A DNA stretch of 64,000 nucleotides from Calditrichia bacterium (GTDB lineage Bacteria > Calditrichota > Calditrichia > RBG-13-44-9 > J075). Positions 43,942 to 53,327 of the stretch are shown here, piece after piece; within the stretch, counting starts at the first letter, position 1; every line of letters begins with the position of its first letter. Made by a program: the position numbers and the translations under genes. The DNA lies in contig JANQRS010000061.1 of NCBI GenBank assembly GCA_028284445.1, positions 62,001 to 126,000 of the forward strand, given 5' to 3'. Under the pieces are notes generated by a model. That model did not search any database, was not told where the DNA came from, and saw only the letters and a program-made list of their open reading frames with translations.

Positions 43942-44388
43942 TCAAACCTGCACGTCTAACGTCTCAAGCCGATCTTTTCGAATAAAGTATTTGTCGACAG
44001 CAAAATGGCCTGAACCGAATAGCAGGTAAATGCCTAGGAGAAAAAGAACCAAAACCGATAGTTCGAGGGATTGACCAACGATCATCAGACCTTCTTCAAG
44101 GTGAATAAAAACGACGGCGCCGATCAATATCGGCAATTGAATTGCGGCAGATAGACGGGTGAATAATCCCACAGCGAGAAGAAGTCCACCGAGTATGTGA
44201 GCCCCAATGATATAAGCATACCACCAGTAGACTTTCTCTGCCCCGGATAGGGTAGTGATGACCGAAGGGTCGGATAATAGAATCAATCCGCGAACCAATA
44301 GTGCGACGCCCAAGTAGATCCTGATGGCAGAATAGGCAAATTCGCGATGGCTGTTCAGCCAATTGAAAAACAAGTTCATTTTGTTCAT
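43942..44388 (-). CDS. DoxX-family membrane protein
   Basis: 148 residues; GGAGG just upstream of ATG 44388. Four membrane segments (RIYLGVALLVRGLILL, AYIIGAHILGGLLLAVGLF, AIQLPILIGAVVFI, LSVLVLFLLGIYLLFG) with the G-x-x-L/GLFTRLSA pattern of DoxX. The family includes quinone-related and oxidative-stress membrane proteins; exact role unknown. It precedes the Rrf2 gene on the same strand but that gene has its own promoter, so membership of the nos operon is uncertain. Confidence 0.82.
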   Translation of the reverse strand: MNKMNLFFNWLNSHREFAYSAIRIYLGVALLVRGLILLSDPSVITTLSGAEKVYWWYAYIIGAHILGGLLLAVGLFTRLSAAIQLPILIGAVVFIHLEEGLMIVGQSLELSVLVLFLLGIYLLFGSGHFAVDKYFIRKDRLETLDVQV

Positions 44389-44604
44389 GATGCCTCCTCC
44401 TGAATGTTGAGTAGCTGTTGGGGAGCGAAGATTTCCCGGAGCTTAAATCCTGTCTTCGCACGATTATCCAAAATCAGCAAAACTGCTGAACCACACAAGA
44501 TCAAATAAATTATGGACCAATCCAGAGTATAGAAGATATGAAGGTCTAGCGGTGAGCGATTTGGGGTGTAGCGCGTAAACTATTCGATATTTTGTAATTT
44601 GCCG

Positions 44605-44634
44605 TGGAGATTTTGTCCTGAGTGTGTGTATAAT
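44605..44634 (+). promoter_or_regulatory. Promoter candidate for the subtilase gene
   Basis: TGGAGA (44605-44610), an 18-nt spacer and a perfect TATAAT (44629-44634), 45 bp before the start codon. The rest of the gap 44389-44678 shows no gene. Confidence 0.4.
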
Positions 44635-44678
44635 TTATAAGTAAAAAGAGACATCCAATATCAACCTCGAGGAACTCG

Positions 44679-46394
44679 ATGAGACAGTCTTTAAAATATA
44701 TCGCGATGCTGCTGGCCGGCATCTGCATGATGTCGCTGCAAGCTGCGGAAATCGGTGCAGACCTGCAAAGCAACATCGACAACGGTGATGACAAGACCTT
44801 GCATGTGGTGTGGATCTATTTTGCGGATAAAGGTCCGAATCTGGATGAGCAAATTGCCAAGGCAGAAGCGGCGATGGCGCCTCGCGCACTGAAGCGCAGA
44901 GCGCGGCTCAATCAGAAGAATATGGCGGATCGTTATGATGTCCCGGTTTATCCGCAGTATCTGGAGCAAGTGCGGATGGAGGCCGGCGAACTTCGCCACC
45001 CATCGCGGTGGCTCAATGCAGTCTCTGCCGAGGCAACCGCTCTAGAAATTGAGCGTATTGCCACTTTGCCCTTTGTCGAAAAGGTGACCATTGTTCGAAG
45101 CGGCCAGCGTCCGCAGCCTGAGCTTGGCGAGGTCCTTCCGCCCGCGCCTGATTTTTCTGCAAGAAAATCTGCCGTTATCGACTATGGCAGCTCCTTCACC
45201 CAAAACGAACAAATCAACGTACCGCTGATGCACAATCTCGGGCATACCGGCAGCGGTGTCCTGATTGCTGTTCTTGATGCCGGCTTTAACAACCTCGAAC
45301 ATCCATCCCTCAGTCACTTGAATATTGTCGATGAATGGGATTTTGTAAACAACGACGGTGATGTTGACGATCAATTGGGACAGGCAGGGGCTGGTGATCA
45401 CGGCATTCTGGTGTTGAGCGCCTTGGCCGGATTTGCCGAGGGTAGTCTGATCGGGCCTGCTTATGGGGCCGACTATCTACTGGCCAAGACCGAAAATACC
45501 GACTCAGAAAGAAATATTGAGGAGGACCACTGGGTTGCCGCAGCTGAATGGGCTGATACGCATGGCGCAGACATCATTAGCACTTCGCTTGGATACCGTA
45601 TTTTTGACAACGGACAACGAAGCTATACTTCAGCCGATATGGATGGTGAATCAGCCGCATCTACGATTGGTGCAGAAGTCGCGGCCTCGCGCGGGATTCT
45701 GGTAGTGACCTCTGCAGGTAATGAAGGTCCTGCTGCGCCCGGCGAAAATACGCTCGGTGCACCTGCCGATGGCGCCACAGTGCTGGCTGTCGGTGCTGTT
45801 ACCTCTGCCGGCGCACGCGCCAGCTTTAGTTCTGTTGGTCCTACTGCTGACGGTCGCATTAAGCCTGATGTGGCGGCAATGGGTGTTGCCGCAGTATGTG
45901 CCAGCTCCATCAGCGCAGATTACCGCACAGCAAATGGCACGTCTCTGTCATGCCCGCTGGTTGCCGGCGCAGCGGCACTGGTCCTCGAAGTGAACCCCAA
46001 TATGAGTAATGTGGATTTGATCAGCGCATTGCGCAATAGCGCAAGCCAAAGCAGTTCACCGGACAACTTGCTGGGGTGGGGCATCATTGATGTTGCCAAA
46101 GCGGCCGGTATTGATCAGTCTACTATTCCTCAAACCGTAGAGATTTATCCGGCCTGGCCCAACCCGTTTAATCCCAGGACCAATATCCGGTTCGGGTTGG
46201 ATGCTGAACAAAACGCAACGCTTTCCGTATACAACGGCATTGGCCAATTGGTAGAACAGTTGTGGTCTGGATCGGCATTCGCTGGTCAACACCAGGTTGT
46301 TTGGGAGCCGGAAAATGTGGCTACCGGTGTTTACTATATAGTTCTCCAGGGAGAAACCGGTGTCGCAGCAAGAAAAGTGATGTTATTGAAATAA
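44679..46394 (+). CDS. Secreted subtilisin-like (S8) protease with T9SS-type sorting domain
   Basis: 571 residues; GAGG 6 nt before ATG 44679. Signal peptide ~1-23. A propeptide-like region (~30-165) is followed by the catalytic domain with the subtilase triad in order: D200 (AVLDAGF), H241 (GDHGILV) and S422 (NGTSLSCP). The oxyanion Asn is in TSAGNEGP. The C-terminus (~480-571) is a sorting domain, WPNPFNPRTNIRFGL...GVYYIVLQGE...RKVMLLK. Presumably exported by the type IX system and active outside the cell. Confidence 0.94.
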   Translation: MRQSLKYIAMLLAGICMMSLQAAEIGADLQSNIDNGDDKTLHVVWIYFADKGPNLDEQIAKAEAAMAPRALKRRARLNQKNMADRYDVPVYPQYLEQVRMEAGELRHPSRWLNAVSAEATALEIERIATLPFVEKVTIVRSGQRPQPELGEVLPPAPDFSARKSAVIDYGSSFTQNEQINVPLMHNLGHTGSGVLIAVLDAGFNNLEHPSLSHLNIVDEWDFVNNDGDVDDQLGQAGAGDHGILVLSALAGFAEGSLIGPAYGADYLLAKTENTDSERNIEEDHWVAAAEWADTHGADIISTSLGYRIFDNGQRSYTSADMDGESAASTIGAEVAASRGILVVTSAGNEGPAAPGENTLGAPADGATVLAVGAVTSAGARASFSSVGPTADGRIKPDVAAMGVAAVCASSISADYRTANGTSLSCPLVAGAAALVLEVNPNMSNVDLISALRNSASQSSSPDNLLGWGIIDVAKAAGIDQSTIPQTVEIYPAWPNPFNPRTNIRFGLDAEQNATLSVYNGIGQLVEQLWSGSAFAGQHQVVWEPENVATGVYYIVLQGETGVAARKVMLLK

Positions 46395-46418
46395 GTGAAG
46401 CACACAAAGGAGAAGCAC

Positions 46419-47186
46419 GTGAGAAGTCATGAGGTTGATTTTCAGATTTATGGTGATGACATGCAGGTTGTCGAAGTGGAACTGGATCCGGGTGAAGTGG
46501 TGGTAGCAGAAGCTGGGGCTATGAACTGGATGGAAGACGGTATACAGTTCGAAACACGAATGGGCGATGGATCGCAACCGGCATCAGGCATACTTGGTAA
46601 GCTGTTGAATGTCGGTAAACGCGTGCTGACCGGCGAATCAATTTTCATGACGCATTTTACGCATCAGGGTGGCGGTAAGCGGCGGGTTGCGTTTGCAGCG
46701 CCGTATCCCGGTAAGATAATTCCCGTTGATTTGCAGGAAATCGGCGGGGAAATCATTTGTCAAAAAGACAGCTTTCTCGCCGCTGCAATGGGTACCGAAA
46801 TTAGCATCGCTTTCCACAAGAAGCTTGGAACCGGTTTCTTCGGTGGTGAAGGATTTATCCTGCAGCGCCTGCGCGGTGACGGGATGGCCTTCATCCATGC
46901 CGGCGGAACCGTTATTCGCAAGGAGCTTCAAAATGACGTCATTCGCGTCGATACCGGCTGTATCGTGGGTTTTTCACCGCATATTGACTATTCGATTGAG
47001 CGGGCAGGTAGCCTGAAATCGATGTTCTTTGGTGGCGAAGGCATCTTTCTGGCTACGCTTCGTGGCACTGGTACCGTCTACTTGCAAAGCCTGCCGTTCT
47101 CGCGTTTGGCAGATCGTATTTTGGCTCTTGCTCCCCGCGCCGGCGGTGGACGTCAGGGAGAGAATGTGCTGTTTGATTTAGGGTAA
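46419..47186 (+). CDS. AIM24/TIGR00266-family protein
   Basis: 255 residues. GTG 46419 is preferred (AAGGAG 6 nt upstream) over the GTG at 46395, which immediately follows the protease stop. Features of the family: FQIYGDDMQVVEVELDPGEVVVAEAGAMNWM at the start, then repeated beta-hairpins (GKIIPVDLQEIGGEIICQKDSFLA, GTVIRKELQ, VDTGCIVGF) and Gly-rich turns. No signal peptide. The function of bacterial AIM24 proteins is not established. Gene closely follows the protease but the products look unrelated. Confidence 0.9.
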   Translation: MRSHEVDFQIYGDDMQVVEVELDPGEVVVAEAGAMNWMEDGIQFETRMGDGSQPASGILGKLLNVGKRVLTGESIFMTHFTHQGGGKRRVAFAAPYPGKIIPVDLQEIGGEIICQKDSFLAAAMGTEISIAFHKKLGTGFFGGEGFILQRLRGDGMAFIHAGGTVIRKELQNDVIRVDTGCIVGFSPHIDYSIERAGSLKSMFFGGEGIFLATLRGTGTVYLQSLPFSRLADRILALAPRAGGGRQGENVLFDLG

Positions 47187-47269
47187 GGACATAATTTAAA
47201 GCCTTAAATCTTGTCAGGAAAATCCGCTGACAAAATGTTACCCGAACGGGGTCCATGAAAGAGCAAAAT

Positions 47270-47370
47270 TGCAGTTTCCTATAACCCTTTCAGGGTTTCG
47301 AATAAACCTGGCGTGCATATCCCGGGGTGTTACCCCGGGCTGTTTTATGTTGCCCTTTCAGGGCGTAAAA
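47270..47370. repeat. REP-like element with three stem-loops
   Basis: AACCCTTTCAGGGTT (47283-47297), CCCGGGGTGTTACCCCGGG (47321-47339) and GCCCTTTCAGGGC (47352-47364) are three consecutive hairpins. The arrangement resembles a dispersed 'cctttcaggg / ccccggg' intergenic element that I recall from many Bacteroidota-type genomes. A TTGTCAG/CTGACAA hairpin just before it (47210-47233) may terminate the AIM24 transcript. Confidence 0.7.
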
Positions 47371-47380
47371 ATCGAACATT

Positions 47381-47920
47381 CTATTCCACCCGCTTGTAGG
47401 TGATATTCCATACATCCTGCCAGGTCTCACCTTCATCACTTGATCGCTGCCAGTCCCAGTCAATTGAGTTTTCAGTGATATTCTTGAAAACCATCCGCGA
47501 AATGACCTGCTGGCCATTCACTGTGCGAGGCGTTGACCGCAATTCCATCATCCCATTTTCAAACTTCCCGGTAAAGAGCAAGTAACTGCCGCTGTTGTCC
47601 ACCCAGGTTTGCTGCCACAGCTTTGTGTTTGGATTATAGACGGACCAGCTTTGCCCTAGGTAGCTGCCATCAGCCGTGGCAAAATTTTCCTTTATAACAC
47701 ATCCCCCCATGATTTTAGTGAGATGGTTGGTTGCTTTACCAACTTGCCCTTCCGGGGTGCCGGCTTGACCACCTTGCCAGGTGAGTTGCCATTTTCCCAG
47801 CCAAAAATCAAATTGCGACACTGCTTCGTCGGAACAAGGTGTACTGCCTTGATTTTGGGCGAATAAGGGAATGGAAATCAGAAAAATAAGTAAGATAAAA
47901 GGTGTGAGCATGGTTTTCAT
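47381..47920 (-). CDS. DUF1579-like secreted protein
   Basis: 179 residues with a signal peptide (~1-21). The mature protein begins with a SQFDFWLGKWQL motif typical of DUF1579, followed by alternating beta-strands (GGCVIKENFATADGSYLGQSWSVYNPNTKLWQQTWVDNSGSYL...), consistent with a lipocalin-like barrel. Function not established for the family. It is flanked by repeat elements on both sides and has no obvious partner gene. Confidence 0.75.
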   Translation of the reverse strand: MKTMLTPFILLIFLISIPLFAQNQGSTPCSDEAVSQFDFWLGKWQLTWQGGQAGTPEGQVGKATNHLTKIMGGCVIKENFATADGSYLGQSWSVYNPNTKLWQQTWVDNSGSYLLFTGKFENGMMELRSTPRTVNGQQVISRMVFKNITENSIDWDWQRSSDEGETWQDVWNITYKRVE

Positions 47921-48025
47921 TTGAGTCTCCTCGGCGAATATGTGTGCAAATGACCGGACAATCTCCGGCTGCTAAAAAGATACGGATGATTGGCTAAAAA
48001 AAAATACCCAAAGATGGGTAATAGC

Positions 48026-48071
48026 AACATCCCCCTGCGTCCCTCTTCGAAGGGGGATTCAGGGGGATGTT
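48026..48071. repeat. GC-rich intergenic palindrome
   Basis: AACATCCCCCTG pairs with an imperfect complement ending AGGGGGATGTT; centre CTTCGAAG. Near-copy of the element at 36231-36280. Confidence 0.8.
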
Positions 48072-48081
48072 TACATTATCC

Positions 48082-48117
48082 ACCGCAAAATCCCCTCCCG
48101 GGAGGGGATTTTGCGGT
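48082..48117. repeat. Perfect 36-bp palindrome
   Basis: ACCGCAAAATCCCCTCCC followed directly by its reverse complement, no loop. It lies 11 bp after the previous palindrome, between two minus-strand genes. A short tandem of CAATCTC-type units follows at ~48131-48157. Confidence 0.9.
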
Positions 48118-48160
48118 CGGTTTAACAAGTCTCTAATCTCCAATCTCCAATCTCCAAACC

Positions 48161-48823
48161 CTAATACACCAGCTTCTCCCGCATGGCTTTAGCAACTGCC
48201 TGGGAACTGGAGTGCACCTGTAGCTTCTTGTATATGTTCTTGATGTGGCAATGCACGGTGCCGCGACTGATACCCAGTTCGCCGGCAATCATTTTATAGC
48301 TGTTGCCCCGGCAAAGCAGGCGCAGGATTTCCTGCTCGCGACCGGTGAGGTCATGAGAGTTGGGCTGGCGAAATGATTCAATGACTCTCCGGGCAATTTG
48401 CGTGGACATTGGTGAACCGCCGTTGTGAATCTCATGAATTGCCGAGATCAGCCGCCCTGGCGCTGTTGTCTTGACCATATACCCCGATGCGCCGGCACAG
48501 AGCGATTCGAAAATCAGCTGATCTTCCTCGTGGACGGTCAGCATCATGATATCCAGCTCCGGGAGCTTCTCCTTAAACTGGCGGATGCCGGCAACGCCGG
48601 ACATGCCCGGCAATTCGATATCAAGCAGGAGCACATCCGGCGGATGCTGCTGAATTTCCAGGAGGCAATCTTCGCAACTGCGGTAGTCGCCGATGCACTT
48701 CAGGCCACGCGTGCCGTCCAGCAGAAGCTTTAATCCATTGCGGATGTCATCGTCGTCTTCCACCAGCATCACATAGATAAGGCCACTGTCGTATATCGAT
48801 TGGTTGGGCAGGCTGCTAAACAT
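48161..48823 (-). CDS. NarL/LuxR-type response regulator
   Basis: 220 residues from ATG 48823 (AGAGG 4 nt upstream). The start lies inside the last codons of the kinase gene (8-bp overlap), so the pair is translationally coupled. Receiver: YVMLVEDDDDIRN, acceptor Asp in VLLLDIELPGMSG, Lys in GYMVKTTAP. The C-terminal LuxR helix-turn-helix reads LTGREQEILRLLCRGNSYKMIAGELGISRGTVHCHIKNIYKKL, giving DNA binding. Cognate partner of the propeller kinase at 48816-52118. Target genes unknown. Confidence 0.94.
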   Translation of the reverse strand: MFSSLPNQSIYDSGLIYVMLVEDDDDIRNGLKLLLDGTRGLKCIGDYRSCEDCLLEIQQHPPDVLLLDIELPGMSGVAGIRQFKEKLPELDIMMLTVHEEDQLIFESLCAGASGYMVKTTAPGRLISAIHEIHNGGSPMSTQIARRVIESFRQPNSHDLTGREQEILRLLCRGNSYKMIAGELGISRGTVHCHIKNIYKKLQVHSSSQAVAKAMREKLVY

Positions 48824-51800
48824 GATTCCTCTCCTGGTATGGTGTTTCGGCATGTGTTGGAAATTGCAGAACAATTGCGGTGCCAAATCCGGGCATTGAG
48901 TCGATTCGAAATTCTGCGCCAATCTTGGCTGCGCGCTTTCTCATGTTGGCAAGGCCGCTGCCGTCCCGGCGATGTTGATGAATACCCCGGCCATTGTCCC
49001 GAAGGCGTAATAACACATCGCCTTCGGCCGTCTTGTCGATACTCAGACAAACGCTTTTGGCGTGAGAATGCCTGGCGACGTTGTTCATCGCTTCTTTGAA
49101 GAGCAGGACAACATGGCGGCGCTGATCCATAGAAAGTCGCGTCGTATGGAAATTAGGGGAGAGGCCATCGACTTTGAAGTCGATATCCATCTCTTCGAAC
49201 AAATCTTCTCCGAATAGCTGCAGATGATTGCCGACGTCGAACAGTGAATCATTATCCGGATTCAACGTCCAGATAAAATCACGCGCGCTGAGGCATAGTG
49301 ATTGTGAAGCGGAAGTGATTTTCTCGAGATAGTTGAAAATGTGCTCCGGACGATTGGGTCCCACTTCCTGTCCGTTGCCGGGAATGGGCGAAACCAGCAA
49401 TCCTTCATGCTGCCAGCTGGCGATATCTCGTTTCACCAATTCTGAGTACAGGGAAATTTTGGTCAATTGATGACCGAGTTCATCGTGATAGTCCTGGGCG
49501 GTTTTTTCGCGTATTTTGTCGCGTTCCTTGCTACGCGCCCTCTCGATCAGCAATGACTGACGTATTTTAAGTCTGACCTGGTAATAATGCAGCAGGAGTA
49601 TGAGTCCGATCAGCAACAGGCTGGCTAAGAGATAAAAGCCGCTGGTGCGCCAGAATGGCGGATGGATGACAAAGTCGACAGTGGCAACCTGATCATTCCA
49701 GTGGAGATCACTATTAGATCCCTTGACCTCCAACCGATAGCTGCCGGCCGGCAGATTAGTGAAGGTGGCACGGCTTTGATTTCCATTTTGAATCCATTCC
49801 GGATGGTGGTTGCTGAGGCGGTAAGCAAATTGATTCTTCTCCGGTGCGCTATAGTCAAGGCTGGCGAAGTCAAACGCCACTGTTTGCGGTTCCTGGTCAA
49901 ACTCTAATTGTTCGCCATTTTCGATTTGCAGCGTCTGGTTTGGGAACACCATGTTGACACTAATAGCCGGTGTAAATAATCGCTGTTCAATGCTGGAAGG
50001 ATGAAACCGATTTAAACCATCGATACCGCCGAAGTATGCTTGCCCGTTGCTGCTTTGTGCAAAAACACCAGGATTAAAGACATTGCTTTGCAGGCCATCT
50101 GCAACATCGTACGGCTGGATCTCCAGACTGGCTCTGCCCGCTGAGTCATGAACTGTGGTACGGAACAACCCGCGATGAGAACTTAACCAAAGATGATTGT
50201 CATCATCAACGACGATGCCGCAGATCACCTCATTAGGCAGTCCGTCGGAGAGATGAAAGGATTGGAAGCTCTGATCATCGGGATTCATCAAGTTGAGACC
50301 GCCGCTGGTGCCGATCCAGAAACGCCCAAGCTTGTCCTCAGCCATCGCGTAGACATAATTATTGCTAATGGTGTTAGGGTCTTCTATATCGTGGATATAG
50401 TTAACAAATTGCTTCTTATCCTCATCATAATAGCTCAGACCGCCGTAGCTGCCAATCCATAATCGACCTTTGCTGTCTTTGTAGAGATTTGTAATCCAGT
50501 AATGAGGCAGTGTATGTGGATTATCCCGATTTGGCATAAAACGATTTAAGCTGTCAGCCGCCATATCATAGCGATAGAACCCGTATTGTGCGCCTATCCA
50601 TAGAACATTACCATCCCTCAGCAAGTTGGTGATAGGTATGATCGGCGCCTGCACTCTAGGCGGTTTCGGCAGCTCGATCTTTTGAAACGCTCGGTCACTC
50701 AGACGTAGCGTAGCAAGACCGGCATCAATAGAGCCAATGAGCAATTGATCGCCTTTAAACCACGGCGTATCAGCAGTCGGCAGGATAGCGCTGATATTGG
50801 CCGGGATTCCACCTTTCGCATCAGCGTCGTGACGCAAGTGCTGCACTTCCTGGGCATTCGTACCAGCTTCTCGAATTTCAGTGATGCCGCCATTTCGCGT
50901 TGCCAGCCAAACCTCGTTATCCCGCCCGATAGCAACAGCGCTGACGTCCCTTGCCGGGAGTGCGGCTGCCGGATTTGTGCTGCGATAGCCGAATCGCTGG
51001 AATTTGTTCTTCCCGCGGGTGTATTTGTCCAGGCCACCATAGTAGGTTGCGGCGAATACGGTTCCCGACACATCTTCGCAGAGAGCGATAACTGAGTTGC
51101 TGCTCAGGCTCCACGGATTGTCTGCATCATGCTGCAGGTTCTGAAATATTGCCTTACCATCAGAGCCTTCCTGCAAGATTGAGAGACCGTTGTCGGTGCC
51201 GATCCAAAGTTGTTTCTCACTATCAAATAAGAGGCTTTGAATGTTATTGCTGATAATGCCGCCCGGATTTTCACGATCGTGAAGATAGAATATACCCGGT
51301 TGCCGCGCCTGGCGATTCTCAAGCGATAAATGGCCTAATCCATGTGCACCGGTTCCGGCCCAAAAATCTCCATGTTCATTACGTACGAGAGTAATAACAG
51401 TCGGCGGCCTGCGTTTGTCCAATTCAGTTGTCCACAATGGATATCGTTCTATTGGGCCGCTGTAGTTGTTGTGACGGCGCAGCTGGTAGAGGCCACCGAC
51501 TGCTCCGATCCATATATCGCCGGCGTCGTCGAGGATCAGGGAGCGGATAAAGTTGTAGTCAAGTCCGCTTTGTGCATCCGGATTACTGCGGTAGTGTTGT
51601 ACGGCTATAAGCTCATCGCTTTCGAAAATCATTCGGCTGATGCCCGCTCCCTGGGTAGCAAGCCAAATAGAACGCTGATTACCTGACTGTGTTTCCAGGA
51701 TATTCCAGGCGGTTTTTGCGCCGATGGAGAGTTCCGGCTGATCACTGTTCGGCAAATATCGCGTGAACGTCTGTCGCTGCTTGTCCAGGCGATTGAGTCC

Positions 51801-52118
51801 GCCGCCCCAGGTGCCAATCCATATTTCCTCCTGATCATCTTCATAAAGCGCGACGATGTCATCGTGGGAAAGAGAAGTGCTATCAGCAGGGTCGTGCCGG
51901 AAGACAGTATATCGCAGGCCATCATAGCGCACCAGACCATACATCGTTCCGATCCAAAGAAATCCCTTTTGGTCCTGCATCATACAATAAATCAGGTTGT
52001 GGGAAATGCCATGCTGCATGGACAGATGTTCAAACTTGATTGGTGCGACATAATCCGCAATATTGTAGGTGGAGACGAGGAGAATAAGGAAGCAAATTCC
52101 TGCCTGAATTTGACGCAT
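48816..52118 (-). CDS. Two-component-propeller sensor histidine kinase
   Basis: 1100 residues from ATG 52118 (GGAGGG 5 nt upstream); a longer frame to 52268 only reads through the palindrome and is rejected. Signal or membrane segment ~5-22. Two seven-bladed-type Reg_prop repeats (WIGTxxGLxRYD pattern) span ~35-720, then a Y_Y_Y domain (~735-810). A membrane segment follows (FYLLASLLLIGLILLLHYY, ~820-840). The cytoplasmic HisKA_3 has H878 in YHDELGHQ. HATPase: DNGRGI and GSGLANMRKRA. The periplasmic propeller senses an unknown ligand, often a polysaccharide breakdown product in Bacteroides relatives, and passes phosphate to the overlapping regulator gene. Confidence 0.94.
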   Translation of the reverse strand: MRQIQAGICFLILLVSTYNIADYVAPIKFEHLSMQHGISHNLIYCMMQDQKGFLWIGTMYGLVRYDGLRYTVFRHDPADSTSLSHDDIVALYEDDQEEIWIGTWGGGLNRLDKQRQTFTRYLPNSDQPELSIGAKTAWNILETQSGNQRSIWLATQGAGISRMIFESDELIAVQHYRSNPDAQSGLDYNFIRSLILDDAGDIWIGAVGGLYQLRRHNNYSGPIERYPLWTTELDKRRPPTVITLVRNEHGDFWAGTGAHGLGHLSLENRQARQPGIFYLHDRENPGGIISNNIQSLLFDSEKQLWIGTDNGLSILQEGSDGKAIFQNLQHDADNPWSLSSNSVIALCEDVSGTVFAATYYGGLDKYTRGKNKFQRFGYRSTNPAAALPARDVSAVAIGRDNEVWLATRNGGITEIREAGTNAQEVQHLRHDADAKGGIPANISAILPTADTPWFKGDQLLIGSIDAGLATLRLSDRAFQKIELPKPPRVQAPIIPITNLLRDGNVLWIGAQYGFYRYDMAADSLNRFMPNRDNPHTLPHYWITNLYKDSKGRLWIGSYGGLSYYDEDKKQFVNYIHDIEDPNTISNNYVYAMAEDKLGRFWIGTSGGLNLMNPDDQSFQSFHLSDGLPNEVICGIVVDDDNHLWLSSHRGLFRTTVHDSAGRASLEIQPYDVADGLQSNVFNPGVFAQSSNGQAYFGGIDGLNRFHPSSIEQRLFTPAISVNMVFPNQTLQIENGEQLEFDQEPQTVAFDFASLDYSAPEKNQFAYRLSNHHPEWIQNGNQSRATFTNLPAGSYRLEVKGSNSDLHWNDQVATVDFVIHPPFWRTSGFYLLASLLLIGLILLLHYYQVRLKIRQSLLIERARSKERDKIREKTAQDYHDELGHQLTKISLYSELVKRDIASWQHEGLLVSPIPGNGQEVGPNRPEHIFNYLEKITSASQSLCLSARDFIWTLNPDNDSLFDVGNHLQLFGEDLFEEMDIDFKVDGLSPNFHTTRLSMDQRRHVVLLFKEAMNNVARHSHAKSVCLSIDKTAEGDVLLRLRDNGRGIHQHRRDGSGLANMRKRAAKIGAEFRIDSMPGFGTAIVLQFPTHAETPYQERNHV

Positions 52119-52202
52119 GAGCCCTCCGGGAAATATGCTGTTTACCAGTTTGAATAGCTGGCAAACTGTTTTGATATCGATTCCTACATCTACTGCGCAG
52201 CT

Positions 52203-52244
52203 ATCCCCCCTCAATCTCCCCCCGGGGGGGAGATTGAGGGGGAT
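52203..52244. repeat. GC-rich intergenic palindrome, CCCCCTCAATCTC family
   Basis: Arms ATCCCCCCTCAATCTCCCCC and complement, nearly perfect. Almost identical in its arms to the copy at 21791-21833, about 30 kb away. It lies upstream of the kinase and could also end transcripts from the gene at 52362. Confidence 0.85.
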
Positions 52245-52361
52245 TACCACTAGAACCGGACGTGCCAATCCAAGATTAGCAGAAACCGTAATAAAAACTA
52301 AGAATTCTGCAGAAGGAAAGATATAACCCTTATGAGGTATTTTTTGGCAATAGCGTGCTGA

Positions 52362-52985
52362 TTAGAGGTTAACCAGCTTTTCTTTGAAGGCTTTGGCTAC
52401 TGCTTCCGACTTGCTGTGGACTTCCAGCTTCCGGTAAATATTTTTGATGTGCCGGCGCACGGTTTCTTCACTGATGAAAAGGGAGTCAGCAATCATCTTA
52501 TAGCTTTTTCCCTTGCAGAGATGAGTGAGTACTTCCGTTTCGCGGGCGGTCAGCGAGGTTTGTGGTGTTATTTGGAAAGACTGTACAACCATGCGAGCAA
52601 TGCGAGTACTCATTGGTGCACCGCCGTCGCGGGTTTCCTGAAGCGCTTCCAGAAGCTGTGCCGGCGGAGTATCCTTCATGAGATAGCCGCATGCACCTGC
52701 GCAGAGTGCCTCAAAAACAATTTTGTGATCGCTTAGAATGGTCAGAACGAGAATGTCGAGCTCAGGCATCTTCTCCTTCAGGATCTTGATACCTTCGATG
52801 CCGCTAATTCCCGGCAGCTCGATATCCATCAGGATAATATCCGGCGGATCTTTCAGGATGCCTTTTACGCCTTTTTCGCAGCTGCCATAGGTCTGGGTGC
52901 AGCTGTACCCGGGAGTGCCGTTAATCAGGAGCGCTAAACTTTCCCTGATATCCGGATCGTCTTCTACGATGGCAACATGTAACAT
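52362..52985 (-). CDS. NarL/LuxR-type response regulator
   Basis: 207 residues from ATG 52985; ATG 53045 (20 residues earlier) is an alternative, and neither has a strong ribosome site. Receiver: HVAIVEDDPDIRE, acceptor Asp in IILMDIELPGISG, Lys in GYLMKDTPP. LuxR domain: LTARETEVLTHLCKGKSYKMIADSLFISEETVRRHIKNIYRKL. Clear paralogue of the regulator at 48161-48823 (same STRIAR/STQIAR hinge and AKAF/AKAM ends). It probably partners the 1325-residue kinase, from which it is separated by an oppositely oriented gene. Confidence 0.92.
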   Translation of the reverse strand: MLHVAIVEDDPDIRESLALLINGTPGYSCTQTYGSCEKGVKGILKDPPDIILMDIELPGISGIEGIKILKEKMPELDILVLTILSDHKIVFEALCAGACGYLMKDTPPAQLLEALQETRDGGAPMSTRIARMVVQSFQITPQTSLTARETEVLTHLCKGKSYKMIADSLFISEETVRRHIKNIYRKLEVHSKSEAVAKAFKEKLVNL

Positions 52986-53244
52986 AGGTTTTTGTCCAAT
53001 CCTTGGTGACGGTTTATTCAGCGTTTGAGCTTCATTTGCATACATTCTAGCCACTTTCAATATAATACCATTGTTCGTCAAAATTTAGTAAAATCACTTA
53101 CCGTATAAAAATAAGACAAGCACAAATACCCCGCAATTCCCCGAATGGGGGATTTATGGGAGAAATGACCATTAATTTTGTGAATTATAATGACCTTTGT
53201 TGACAACACATTGAAGGTGGGATACTATTACATGAGAAGAAATC

Positions 53245-53311
53245 CCAAATTCCAACAGGAAAAAATCCGATAAGATAAAGACTGTTTGGAATCTTTTTTG
53301 TTGGAATTTGG
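53245..53311. repeat. Inverted repeat element, CCAAATTCCAACA type (left copy)
   Basis: CCAAATTCCAACA (53245-53257) and TGTTGGAATTTGG (53299-53311) with ~41 bp between. A second copy of the same element lies at 53908-53965, and the two bracket one gene. Confidence 0.8.
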
Positions 53312-53327
53312 AATTTTGGTTCTACGA

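Noticed and set aside
52119..52268. N-terminal extension of the propeller kinase at 48816
   Set aside because: The extra 50 residues simply translate the GC-rich palindrome and precede a well-placed GGAGGG-ATG followed by a signal-like segment.
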